A DNA stretch of 64,000 nt from Streptococcus mitis (GCF_002860865.1 NZ_PKIE01000002.1:124001-188000); one strand, 5' to 3'; numbered from the stretch's first letter, positions 48,370 through 56,555 are shown. Numbers and translations are program-made. Notes: generated by a model from the sequence alone, not told the origin.

Positions 48370-49386
48370 TTAATTGTCTTCGTCACCAACAGGTGTTCGT
48401 CCAAATAAATCTTCAAATAAGACAACATTTGTTTCAAGCTGAGTAACTTCTTCTTGTCCCAAAGAACGTCTCAAAAGATTCTGCATTTCCAACATGTGGT
48501 TTCTTGTAACAATTTGATAAGAAACGCCTTGTAGCATCTCCCCTTCACCCTTCAACTGTTGTGTTTCAATGGTGTTAAATGAATCTTTGTAGCCCAATAA
48601 GCTTGGAATACTTTTTGCAGATAAATCGATATTAGTCTGCATATTAGTACTTAGGGCTTTTAAGATAGACTGATAGTGACTGACACTATTTAAACTAAGA
48701 ACTTTTTCAATAACTTTTTGAATGACTTCACGCTGACGCTTCTGACGTCCGTAGTCTCCTTCTGGGTCTTGATAACGCATGCGTGAATAAACAAGTGCTT
48801 CTTCTCCATTTATTGTCTGCTCTCCAACACCGATAGAAATGGTGTTAAATTCTTCTTGGTCACTGATAGAGATTGGGAAACCTAGTGTATTATTAACCGT
48901 AATACCTCCCACTGCATCGACCAATTGTTGCAAGCCTTGCATGTTGACCATAATGTAGCGATCAATATGAAGGTTCATCATCTTTTGAATTGTTTCTATC
49001 GCAAGTTCTGCACCACCACCAGCATAGGCAGCGTTTAGCTTCGCTTCTTCAATACTACCATCTTTATGTTGAATTTTAGTCAGGATATCACGTTCCAAAC
49101 TCATCATCGTCGTTTTCTTTGTGTGAGGATTGACAGTCAGCAAAATCATACTGTCACTATTTCCAGCCCATTGATCTGTACGCTCTACATTCCCAGTATC
49201 AACCCCCATTAACAGAATGGTCAAAGGCTCTGTTGCTTCAATAACCTTGGTTTCTTCCCCTATTTTTTTATAGGTCTTTGATAAGGTTTGTGTGCCTTGC
49301 TGATAAATAGTATAAGCAAAAACACCGACACCCAAAACTGTCACAGCTAGAAAAGCTAATACCATTCCAATAATTTTTTTAACCAT
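48370..49386 (-). CDS. LytR-CpsA-Psr family wall-polymer ligase
   Basis: A 338-aa type II membrane protein. One N-terminal helix (IIGMVLAFLAVTVLGVGVFAYTIYQ) is followed by an extracellular LCP domain. That domain has PLTILLMGVDTGNVERTDQWAGNSDSMILLTVNP and TMMSLERDILTKI, with the conserved Arg and Asp residues that bind polyprenyl pyrophosphate. Such enzymes attach teichoic acids or capsule to peptidoglycan. It is the third gene of an operon with tsaE and GNAT, eight bases after GNAT. Confidence 0.92.
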   Translation of the reverse strand: MVKKIIGMVLAFLAVTVLGVGVFAYTIYQQGTQTLSKTYKKIGEETKVIEATEPLTILLMGVDTGNVERTDQWAGNSDSMILLTVNPHTKKTTMMSLERDILTKIQHKDGSIEEAKLNAAYAGGGAELAIETIQKMMNLHIDRYIMVNMQGLQQLVDAVGGITVNNTLGFPISISDQEEFNTISIGVGEQTINGEEALVYSRMRYQDPEGDYGRQKRQREVIQKVIEKVLSLNSVSHYQSILKALSTNMQTNIDLSAKSIPSLLGYKDSFNTIETQQLKGEGEMLQGVSYQIVTRNHMLEMQNLLRRSLGQEEVTQLETNVVLFEDLFGRTPVGDEDN

Positions 49387-49393
49387 ATTTCTA

Positions 49394-49912
49394 CTAATCT
49401 ATCAGTTTACCCATCAAGTAAACATCGATAAATTTCCCTTCTTCTATATATGCTCCACGCTCTTGGCGACCTTCAATTACAAAGCCATGCTTTTGATAAA
49501 GATGGACTGCTGCTTGATTACGAGTTTGGACAGTCAGCTGGAGACGACGCAGAATGCCACTTGCTTGTGCCCACTCTATCGCTTCTTCTAACAACAAACT
49601 TCCCAATCCATTATTCCAATATCTTTTTCCAATCACAATGAAGAGATCTCCAATATGACGGACTCTCTTACGCTGGTCAGCTGTAATATTTACAATACCA
49701 GCAATTTTATCATTTAAGAATGCAAGTAAGGTTATCTGATTGTCCGAACTAGCTTGCTTGTTGAGAAATATTTCCATCTCCTCACTGGTCAAGAGAATAC
49801 CATCTCTGTCTAGGCTGGTAAAATCTGTCTCCAAACTTACACGATTTAAAAAGGCCACTAATTCAGCTGCATCTTTAGGCTCTGCTTCCCTAATGAGCAA
49901 TTCATACTCCAT
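49394..49912 (-). CDS. GNAT-family N-acetyltransferase
   Basis: This 172-aa GNAT protein has a core RHIGDLFIVIGKRYWNNGLGSLLLEEAIEWA (R/Q-x-x-G-x-G/S at about 97-102) and the C-terminal NQAAVHLYQKHGFVIEGRQERGA, typical of ribosomal-protein- or spermidine-type acetylases. The substrate is unknown. It overlaps tsaE by 11 bases, so the three genes are coupled. Confidence 0.9.
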   Translation of the reverse strand: MEYELLIREAEPKDAAELVAFLNRVSLETDFTSLDRDGILLTSEEMEIFLNKQASSDNQITLLAFLNDKIAGIVNITADQRKRVRHIGDLFIVIGKRYWNNGLGSLLLEEAIEWAQASGILRRLQLTVQTRNQAAVHLYQKHGFVIEGRQERGAYIEEGKFIDVYLMGKLID

Positions 49913-50345
49913 GTTGAAGCTCCTCTAAAAGCTTTTCTGCACGCAAACCCTTTGCTTGGAAATGTAATCTGCGACCGTCTTCTTCTTTTAGAATTTCCAA
50001 CTCTAAATAAGTATCTGGCAAGGCATCTCCTAAGAGATTTCCCCACTCGATAACAGTCACCCCGCCACCAAAGAGAAATTCATCTAAATCAATAGAATCA
50101 GCATCCCCTTCAATACGATAAACATCTAGGTGATAAAGTGGCAGTCTGCCTTCATACTCTCTTACGATAGTATAGGTTGGACTTTTAATCATTTGAGAAA
50201 TCTGTAAACCTTTAGCAAGTCCTTTAGTAAAGGTCGTTTTACCTGCACCCAGTTCTCCAGTTAAGATTAAAACATCATTCTTTTCTAATAAATGGCCCAA
50301 ACACTCCCCTAAGGCTTGCAGCTCTTCTTCATTTTTTGTGTACAT
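49902..50345 (-). CDS. tsaE: tRNA threonylcarbamoyladenosine biosynthesis protein TsaE
   Basis: TsaE (147 aa) is the P-loop ATPase that works with TsaD and TsaB in making t6A37 of ANN-reading tRNAs. Walker A GELGAGKTTFTKGLAKGL (about 32-49), SPTYTIVREYEGRLPLYHLDVYRI and VIEWGN are diagnostic. The ATG at 50345 lies only six bases after an extended -10 box and has no ribosome site, so the transcript may be leaderless. Confidence 0.95.
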   Translation of the reverse strand: MYTKNEEELQALGECLGHLLEKNDVLILTGELGAGKTTFTKGLAKGLQISQMIKSPTYTIVREYEGRLPLYHLDVYRIEGDADSIDLDEFLFGGGVTVIEWGNLLGDALPDTYLELEILKEEDGRRLHFQAKGLRAEKLLEELQHGV

Positions 50346-50351
50346 ACTCTT

Positions 50352-50357
50352 ATTATA
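50352..50357 (-). promoter_or_regulatory. Extended -10 promoter of tsaE, predicted leaderless start
   Basis: Minus strand TGGTATAAT with TATAAT at 50352-50357, then AAGAGT and the tsaE ATG. A start point seven bases downstream coincides with the A of ATG. A weak -35 (TAGACA) lies 18 bases upstream. Confidence 0.6.
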
Positions 50358-50429
50358 CCAAAAACTTTTCTTTTGTGTCTATTTTCCTGCTAAACTTACC
50401 ATCATAACATCCATAAAAACAAGCTTTCT

Positions 50430-51050
50430 CTAAAAGAAAATGAGCATAGCAATGACCAATACAAGATCTCGGAAAATATGACCATAAAAGGAAACTTCCT
50501 TCTTGACCGAATTTGGGACAAGATAGGCTGCAAAAAACAAACCCAGTCCAATATAAATCAAAAGAGAGACAATGGTCATTGGATTTCTTAAGAAGAGAAG
50601 TGTTGCTAAAATAGTCACCAAAACTGTCTTTTTTCTGTCTAGCAGGACAAGAAAATCGCGCATGTATTTTTTCAAGGGTAAAAAAATCAGCAAATCTAGC
50701 CCAAATAGAAAGAAAAAGGATGGCAATAAAAAGTCGACTAATTCTTGCTGCAACGTATTTTTGATGAACAAGTTGTCTGACAAAACAAGAACAGCTCCTA
50801 ACAAATTAATTAAGAGTAACATACTGTAAAAAAGCTTCACCGACTTCTTACTGGCTAGGACACTATGGACTTCTTGCTTACGGGTATAAAGATAATTTAC
50901 TCCAGCACAGATTCCTGAAACGAAGACCATACTTCCGATGAAAAAACCTGTACTTTGTTTAAAGGACAAGATGCACTCTTTCCATAGGAAACAGCTACTC
51001 AAACTGATTTGAATTAAGGCTAACAAAAATAAGATTCTCATTGATTTCAT
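50430..51050 (-). CDS. Unknown integral membrane protein
   Basis: This 206-aa protein has six or seven hydrophobic helices (for example MRILFLLALIQISLSS, TGFFIGSMVFVSGICAGVNYLY, YSMLLLINLLGAVLVL, LLPSFFFLFGLDLLIFL). A short Lys-rich loop and a hydrophobic C-terminus ending MLIFF are also seen. I do not recognise a domain. A TATAAT box precedes it near 51074. It lies between tsaE and the tprA/phrA locus, a place that also holds a membrane protein in pneumococcus as I recall. Confidence 0.8.
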   Translation of the reverse strand: MKSMRILFLLALIQISLSSCFLWKECILSFKQSTGFFIGSMVFVSGICAGVNYLYTRKQEVHSVLASKKSVKLFYSMLLLINLLGAVLVLSDNLFIKNTLQQELVDFLLPSFFFLFGLDLLIFLPLKKYMRDFLVLLDRKKTVLVTILATLLFLRNPMTIVSLLIYIGLGLFFAAYLVPNSVKKEVSFYGHIFRDLVLVIAMLIFF

Positions 51051-51169
51051 CTTTTCTCTCCCTTCCTACCAATCATTATACTAGGAGAAAAAGAATAACT
51101 GTTTCTAATCTTCTCAAATGTCTCTTTTAGACGCTAAACAAACACCAGAGGCTAATACTCAATAAAAAT

Positions 51170-51202
51170 AAGGCTGATAGTATTAATTTCACTATCAGCC
51201 TT
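51170..51202 (-). terminator. Terminator of tprA
   Basis: AAGGCTGATAGT (51170-51181) and ACTATCAGCCTT (51191-51202) form a perfect 12-bp stem, followed on the minus strand by ATTTTTATT. Confidence 0.88.
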
Positions 51203-51246
51203 ACAGGTTATTTAACGTTTCAGAAAAACTATAATGTCAAGATTAA

Positions 51247-52110
51247 CTAAACAGTATCTAATTCCTTCAAATAATTTTCTATCTTCATCAACATTAAAGG
51301 ATTGTTATAAATCTTACATAACTCTCTTGCTTCTATATAATAATTTTTGACTTGTTCTTTGTCTAGAAATTTGGCTCCAGCATTTCCTACAAGAATAAGT
51401 AGGGGAGCCAGTTGGTAGCTTGTCTGTCTTTGTTTACAGAGTTCAATCGTCTCAAGAGCTTCTTGGATGGCTTCGTTATATTTTTCCTTTGATACTAGGT
51501 AGTGAGCGTAGTTGTAACGAACTCTGATGTAGCCAAATAAAAACTCTTGATGCTCAAAATTTTTTGTCTGATATAACTCCATTAAATGAAAGTAGTTTGC
51601 CTCATATTCTTGTTCACGACCCACTAAGGAATAGAAATTAGATAGAGTATTCAATGCCTTTAAATAAATCAGAGTATTTGAGGAGACTTTTAATAATATA
51701 TTTTCCAATGAAGAAATAGCCTCACACTTACTGTCATATTGATAGAAGTCAATAATAGCTTTAATCCATTCAAGGTAAGTTCGGTCTTCTAGTGTTAGAA
51801 AAGTACTTCGTTCAATCTCTATTCTATAAATATATTCCAAATCGTCATAATTTCTGTCATCTAATAGTCGAGCAGATAATTGCTTGAAATTAGAGAGGTT
51901 AGATTTAATTTCAATTTGTTCATTAAAAAAATAATCTAATGGCACTTCAAGTCGTTGAGAGAGTTTGAATAACAAGTCTGCGGAGGGAATAAAATGACCT
52001 CTTTCAATTTTACTAATCTGGCTTTGTTCACAAATTCCTTCTGCAAGAGTTTGTTGGGAGAGTCTCAACTCTTTTCTTTTCAATCTGAATTTCTCTGCGA
52101 GTGTATTCAT
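51247..52110 (-). CDS. tprA: TprA-like RRNPP-family quorum-sensing regulator
   Basis: A 287-aa protein with an N-terminal Cro/C1-type helix-turn-helix (about 7-60, LRLSQQTLAEGICEQSQISKIERGHF) and a C-terminal tetratricopeptide repeat superhelix (about 75-285) that would bind a short peptide. It resembles PlcR, and TprA of pneumococcus. It is encoded divergently from phrA, whose product carries the cognate signal. In pneumococcus TprA represses phrA and a neighbouring bacteriocin cluster until imported PhrA peptide relieves it. The transcript ends at a strong terminator. Confidence 0.92.
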   Translation of the reverse strand: MNTLAEKFRLKRKELRLSQQTLAEGICEQSQISKIERGHFIPSADLLFKLSQRLEVPLDYFFNEQIEIKSNLSNFKQLSARLLDDRNYDDLEYIYRIEIERSTFLTLEDRTYLEWIKAIIDFYQYDSKCEAISSLENILLKVSSNTLIYLKALNTLSNFYSLVGREQEYEANYFHLMELYQTKNFEHQEFLFGYIRVRYNYAHYLVSKEKYNEAIQEALETIELCKQRQTSYQLAPLLILVGNAGAKFLDKEQVKNYYIEARELCKIYNNPLMLMKIENYLKELDTV

Positions 52111-52144
52111 TAAAGATAATAAACCTTCCTATTTGCTTAATTTC

Positions 52145-52173
52145 ATTATAAAGTTTTTAGTTCAAAATAGCAA
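52145..52173 (-). promoter_or_regulatory. tprA promoter
   Basis: Minus strand -35 TTGCTA (52168-52173), 17-base spacer and -10 TATAAT (52145-52150). Confidence 0.65.
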
Positions 52174-52177
52174 GTTA

Positions 52178-52196
52178 AAGGAATAAATAATTCCTT
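52178..52196. promoter_or_regulatory. Palindrome between tprA and phrA, candidate TprA operator
   Basis: AAGGAAT-AAATA-ATTCCTT, seven-base arms around a five-base centre. It lies directly upstream of the tprA -35 and about 45 bases upstream of the phrA -35. Confidence 0.5.
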
Positions 52197-52240
52197 ATGG
52201 TAATAAACTGTAAAAAAAGTCAAAAATTACATAAAAATGC

Positions 52241-52269
52241 TTGGCTAAATAAAATATATCTGTTAAAAT
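52241..52269 (+). promoter_or_regulatory. phrA promoter
   Basis: -35 TTGGCT (52241-52246), 17-base spacer and -10 TAAAAT (52264-52269), 31 bases before the chosen ATG. Confidence 0.65.
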
Positions 52270-52300
52270 AATGATAATGAAAAAGAAAAGGGTTTCACGA

Positions 52301-52471
52301 ATGAAGAAAAATTGTGGAATTCAAAAATTAGCTATATTTGCATTACTAGGTGTTTTTATGTTTAGTAATACAATTCCTTACCAACAGTTTATTCAGAAGA
52401 ATAAACAATTGGAGATTCGAGTCCAATCACAAAAGAAGTCCAATGGTTTTGATGTTGGGAAGGCTGATTGA
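52301..52471 (+). CDS. phrA: PhrA-like signalling peptide precursor (ends FDVGKAD)
   Basis: A 56-aa precursor. AAAAGGG lies eight bases before the ATG at 52301, favoured over upstream in-frame ATGs at 52271 and 52277. The positive N-terminus (MKKNCGIQK) and a hydrophobic helix (LAIFALLGVFMFSNTI) form a Sec signal. A hydrophilic tail ends SQKKSNGFDVGKAD. The mature signal should be the C-terminal heptapeptide FDVGKAD or a slightly longer form, released outside, re-imported by an oligopeptide permease and bound by TprA. Pneumococcal PhrA ends in LDVGKAD (recalled), so the first residue differs. Confidence 0.9.
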   Translation: MKKNCGIQKLAIFALLGVFMFSNTIPYQQFIQKNKQLEIRVQSQKKSNGFDVGKAD

Positions 52472-52725
52472 TTTCGTATTACTTTAAAATTCAACTATTT
52501 AGAGAAAGGTATTCTGATGAGAGCTTGTAACAATACCAGATAGATATAAGAATGGAGATGTTTGATAAAATGCTTTCATAGCTAACCAACTGTTGAAAAT
52601 TATGAGTTACAAAATCTAAAGTATTTAAGATTGGTTTATAAAATTAGGTCTCTGTCTGTAGAAAGGAACGTGCAGTTAGAAAGGAGGAAAAAATAGGATA
52701 CTATAATTCAGACTGAGATTTCTAA
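52472..52725 (+). other. Degraded non-coding stretch between phrA and the bacteriocin remnant
   Basis: No open frame of note. A ribosome-site-like AAAGGAGGAAAAAAT lies at 52679-52693 without a following start codon (it runs into ATAGGA), as if a gene start has been lost by mutation or deletion. Confidence 0.6.
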
Positions 52726-52866
52726 TTAAAATATGTAGTTGCATCATCCCTTGCCGTTTTGGCATTTAGTTTGGCTCTTCCTGTTTTGGTAGCTTCTCAC
52801 CGTGGTGGCGAGTGGACCTATGGAGGCTATCATGATCCAAATAATTGGGGAGCAAATTACATTTGA
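52726..52866 (+). pseudogene. Lactococcin 972-type bacteriocin remnant
   Basis: In one frame from 52738 the sequence reads VASSLAVLAFSLALPVLVAS, the end of a signal peptide, then HRGGEWTYGGYHDPNNWGANYI and a stop at 52864-52866. The GGEWTYG...NWG pattern is characteristic of lactococcin 972-family bacteriocins. No in-frame ATG exists upstream (a TAA lies at about 52723), and the mature part ends after some 22 residues where relatives continue for about 60. It is therefore broken at both ends and cannot make an active toxin. Confidence 0.8.
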
Positions 52867-52981
52867 TGCGGGATGGTAAAGAATAATTGAAGAAGATTCT
52901 TTTATCAATAGTTTAGTAAGCTTGTTAGTTTATAGAGGGCATGGGTATTTCTGTCCTCTATTTTAGAATAAGGAATGCACT

Positions 52982-54997
52982 ATGAAAAAATTATTTATAC
53001 TCATATCCAACCTGCTTGCTAGTTTGTTCTTTGTTTGGGTATTTACCATTTGGACTGATACATATGTCTCCAATTATTACCCCAACGTTGTTGTACGTGA
53101 TTCTTCCCCTGAAACAACTTTTCAGCATGTTGCTACACGCTTGGAAAAACTAGCAGAAGAAACGGATAGCTTTATTGCGATTCAACACCAGGATCTTAAC
53201 TCAGAAGGTACTCCAGTGTTTTCTTATACGACCTTTGGGAACGGAAAGTTGCCTGATGGGCTACAGGAAAAAAATCTAGAAGATGCTCAAAGTAGTAGTG
53301 TTGAAACAAACTATTTTGTATTCGATGGAAACCTTGATATTCACTTGCTAAGGGAGGAGCTAAGTCAACTTGGCTTGACTAACATGCACCTGATAATTCC
53401 ATCTAAACTATCTACGTTAATGGCTATCTTTAGTAACGGATTTCAGTTAATCAGTTTATTGATTTTCATCTTAACCTTTTGAGCACTGACTTTAATTAGT
53501 CAAATTAGCCAATTACGGTCGTCGGGCGTTCGCCTCATTTCAGGAGAGAAACGGTGGTCCATTTTCCTTAGACCAGTTGGTGAGGATTTGAAAGGGATAG
53601 CTGTTGGTTTCAGTTTAGCTGGCGTGCTCGCCATTCTTATGCAAAAAATTCTGTCGCTTCCAACGCAATCCCTAATGACCATAGGAGAAGGCTTGCTCAG
53701 TTATAATCTCATCTTGTTGTCGATCTCCCTGTTTTTCGCTCAACTCTTCGCAGTTGGGATAAAAAAGATACACCTGATGCAGATTATAAAAGGGCAAGTG
53801 CCTGTCAGAGGAATCATTAGTTTGATTTTAATCGGTCAACTATTAGCGATTATTATTGTAACGCTGGGAATAGGGAGTAGCTTAAAGTATTCCCAAGCCT
53901 GGCAACAGCATCGGATTGGACAAGAGGCTTGGAGCCAGGAAAGGCAACTGATTACCCTATCATTCAGCCGTGAAGGAGCGGGTCCTGGTTTTGATGAACA
54001 AGCTCAAAGGAAACTCAGAACTTGGTATCAATTGATGGATTTGGCTGTTTCAGAAAAAAAGGCTTTCTTATCTAGACACCAGTTAATTGACCGTTCTTTG
54101 CAAAATGGCATGGCTTCCTCCAAAAACTTGACAACCTCTACAGAATGGCACGATTACAGCCCGAATGGCAATGTCCTTATCGTCACACCGCAATACTTGG
54201 AGCGTCAAAACATTCCTGTAGATACAACTATTGAGCAAAAGATGAATCACCTTGATGTAGGGGAGTTTGTCTTATTGCTGCCTGAACACCTCCGTTCAGA
54301 GGAAGAACATTATAAATCTGTTTTTGAAGACGACTTAACCAGTCGCATGTCTAGTCGAAATGAACGACAGCAAATGACTGCTACGGTAGGTTATTTGGAA
54401 TCAGGTCAGGATCGTTTTGTGTATAATACGACCCCTATTTCTTACCAGCAGTTTTTGAAAGATCCAATCATCATTGTTATAACACCCCAATCAACTGGTC
54501 CACAGTCCGTTTTGTTTTGGGTAGACGCAGTACAAAACTACGTTCTCTTTAATCAATTGTCTGATGCCCAGGAGCTTATCCAGAGACAAGGCATTGAAAA
54601 TTGGGTCTCAGAAATGCAAACAGGTTACCACAACTACATCACATTATTGGATAATATCCAGAGGGAACGTTGGGTAATGCTAGCAGGAGCTGTGCTTGGG
54701 ATTGCAACTTCAATCTTGTTGTTTAACACTATGAATAGGCTCTACTTTGAAGAATTTAGACGTGCCATTTTTATCAAACGCATTGCAGGTCTCAGGTTCT
54801 TAGAAATCCATCGCACTTATCTCTTTGCTCAACTGGGTGTGTTTTTACTGGGATTTGTTGCGAGTGTATTTCTTATGGTAGAGATAGTAGTTGCTTTCTT
54901 AGTCTCGTTACTCTTTACTGGTCTATCTCTTTTACAGTTACATGTCCAAATGCGGAAAGAAAACAAGATGTCCATGCTTGTTTTGAAGGGAGGTTAA
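52982..54997 (+). pseudogene. Bacteriocin-associated 7-TM membrane protein (DUF1430), split by one in-frame TGA
   Basis: Frame 1 encodes 166 residues from ATG at 52982 to TGA at 53480-53482. The same frame continues without shift as ALTLISQISQLRSSGVRL and so on to TAA at 54995-54997, 671 codons in all. The N-terminal helix, an extracellular domain, a helix (FQLISLLIFILTF) cut by the stop, and further helix clusters fit the bacteriocin-associated integral membrane family that accompanies lactococcin 972 systems. Only the one stop breaks it; two fragments could be made if translation restarts at TTG 53588. The downstream ATPase is intact. Confidence 0.9.
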
Positions 54998-54998
54998 T

Positions 54999-55631
54999 AT
55001 GATTGAACTTAAACAGGTGAGTAAATCTTTTGGAGAACGAGAGTTATTTTCGAATCTTTCAATGACATTTGAGGCTGGAAAAGTCTATGCCTTAATTGGT
55101 TCAAGTGGTAGCGGAAAAACAACCTTGATGAACATGATTGGGAAATTAGAATCTTATGATGGGACGATTTTTTACCGAGGTAAAGACTTGGCCAATTATA
55201 AATCGAGTGATTTTTTCCGTCACGAATTGGGCTACCTCTTCCAGAACTTTGGCTTAATTGAAAACCAAAGTATTGAAGAAAACCTTAAGCTAGGTCTCAT
55301 TGGTCAAAAGTTGAGTCGGTCGGAACAGCGGTTGAGGCAGAAGCAGGCTTTAGAACAGGTCGGCCTGACTTATCTTGACCTAGATAAGCGCATCTTTGAG
55401 TTATCGGGCGGAGAATCGCAACGGGTTGCCTTGGCAAAAATTATCTTAAAGAATCCACCCTTTATTCTGGCAGATGAGCCAACAGCTTCAATAGACCCAG
55501 CAACCTCTCAGTTGATTATGGAGATTTTGCTATCTCTTCGAGATGATAATAGGCTAATCATTATCGCAACACATAATCCGGCAATTTGGGAGATGGCTGA
55601 TGAAGTGTTCACGATGGATCGTCTGAAATAA
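54999..55631 (+). CDS. Lactococcin 972-type bacteriocin ABC transporter ATPase
   Basis: A 210-aa ATPase of the LolD/MacB-like class. Walker A is GSSGSGKTT (about 34-42), the signature ELSGGESQRVALAK, Walker B ILADEPTASID and the H-loop IATHNPAIW. It starts one base after the stop of the split membrane protein gene, with GGGAGG as ribosome site, so the two formed a transporter or immunity unit. It appears intact, but its partner is broken. Confidence 0.92.
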   Translation: MIELKQVSKSFGERELFSNLSMTFEAGKVYALIGSSGSGKTTLMNMIGKLESYDGTIFYRGKDLANYKSSDFFRHELGYLFQNFGLIENQSIEENLKLGLIGQKLSRSEQRLRQKQALEQVGLTYLDLDKRIFELSGGESQRVALAKIILKNPPFILADEPTASIDPATSQLIMEILLSLRDDNRLIIIATHNPAIWEMADEVFTMDRLK

Positions 55632-55648
55632 AAATCCTTGTTTTTAAT

Positions 55649-55678
55649 TGCACGATGAGTTACTGAAATATTATAATG
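55649..55678 (+). promoter_or_regulatory. Possible promoter of the 92-aa orphan
   Basis: -35 TTGCAC (55649-55654), 18-base spacer and -10 TATAAT (55673-55678). Confidence 0.5.
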
Positions 55679-55771
55679 AATCAATAATTGGAGTTAATTT
55701 AGAATTGTACTTTATTAATATTGAGGTAACTTTTTCTTGATAAAGGAAGAAATAGTGGAGAGGAAGTTAGA

Positions 55772-56050
55772 ATGAAAAAATTCGACAATTATATTATTGA
55801 GAAGCCTTGCGATTCTAATTCAGATAAACTGCAAAAAATCTTAATAATTGAAAGTTTGGTAGATGATATTTTGCAATTTTCTCTCAGAATCAATAATAGT
55901 GTAGGAGAGATTTTCCTCCTACAACCGTTTCAAAAGAAAACTATCTTTATTCCATGTTATTTTGAGGAAGACATTGTGAAAGTCAAAGATGATGATAAAG
56001 TTGAGTGGAATTTGTTAGAATTTCAAAAATTTAGAGCATTTTTGGCTTAG
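55772..56050 (+). CDS. Unknown 92-aa protein downstream of the bacteriocin ATPase
   Basis: I do not recognise this protein (MKKFDNYIIEKPCDSNSDKL...FQKFRAFLA). It is acidic, has no signal peptide or membrane helix, and contains two Cys. GAGAGGAAG lies seven bases before the ATG, and a plausible promoter lies upstream, which supports a real gene. Its place behind a bacteriocin ATPase suggests an immunity or accessory role, but that is only context. Alternatively it is a fragment of a decayed cluster. Confidence 0.55.
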   Translation: MKKFDNYIIEKPCDSNSDKLQKILIIESLVDDILQFSLRINNSVGEIFLLQPFQKKTIFIPCYFEEDIVKVKDDDKVEWNLLEFQKFRAFLA

Positions 56051-56233
56051 TAATCTGTGTTGAAGGTTCAAAACCTATGGTAAAAAAGTAGCTTTGAAAA
56101 CGTATTGCCTCCAAAGATTTAGTTAAATAATGATTTAACACAAAAAGAAATTATTGAAGTTCTGGAAAGATGTTGTTTCAGTATTGAGAAAAAGTGGGAA
56201 AAACTTGCGATTTTCACAGAGAAAGAAAAAGTA
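56051..56233 (+). other. Degraded coding-like remnant
   Basis: One frame reads LNNDLTQKEIIEVLERCCFS and IEKKWEKLAIFTEKEKV to a TAG near 56234, preceded by a stop and lacking a start codon. It looks like the tail of a lost gene; the family is not recognised. Confidence 0.45.
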
Positions 56234-56369
56234 TAGAAATATAGTCAATTGAAACAAGAATAGGACAAAAGAACCCTTTGTGCCATATTTTTCTCCTTTC
56301 ACTTTACAATTGGCTTGAACACCTTTATTGTATCGCGTTTGGAGTTTTTTTGGTATAACCTTCGACGCG

Positions 56370-56394
56370 CACCCGCATAGCGGGTGATTTTTTT
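56370..56394 (+). terminator. Strong stem with T-run
   Basis: CACCCGC-ATA-GCGGGTG followed by ATTTTTTTG, a good plus-strand terminator that would end transcription coming from the bacteriocin remnant region. Confidence 0.8.
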
Positions 56395-56418
56395 GTCTCG
56401 CACCTAGCGGAGCGAGAC
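56395..56418. repeat. Second hairpin GTCTCGC/GCGAGAC
   Basis: GTCTCGC-ACCTAGCGGA-GCGAGAC, a perfect seven-bp stem next to the terminator stem. Confidence 0.7.
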
Positions 56419-56555
56419 GAACTAATAGTCACTTAATCAAAAAACGCACCATATCAAAAACTAAAAAGTTTGATATCATGCGTCATGTCTTAAACTAATT
56501 GACTATACTTTCTATTCAAATGGGCTTTTAACCAATTGATTGAGCCAATCCACTC

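Larger units (their letters stand above)
56234..56514. mobile_element. Inverted-repeat-bounded element of about 281 bp with internal hairpins
   Basis: The ends TAGAAATATAGTCAATT (56234-56250) and AATTGACTATACTTTCTA (56497-56514) are inverted copies differing by one inserted G. Inside, on the minus strand, an ATG at 56286 with GGAG seven bases upstream opens MAQRVLLSYSCFN and stops after 13 codons, like the first codons of a lost transposase. Two strong hairpins (56370-56386 and 56395-56418) and one palindrome (56446-56485) fill the rest. It is likely a deletion derivative of an insertion sequence; family not identified. Confidence 0.6.

Noticed and set aside
56245..56286. A functional small gene MAQRVLLSYSCFN on the minus strand
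   Set aside because: Only 13 codons inside an inverted-repeat element; more likely a truncated transposase start.
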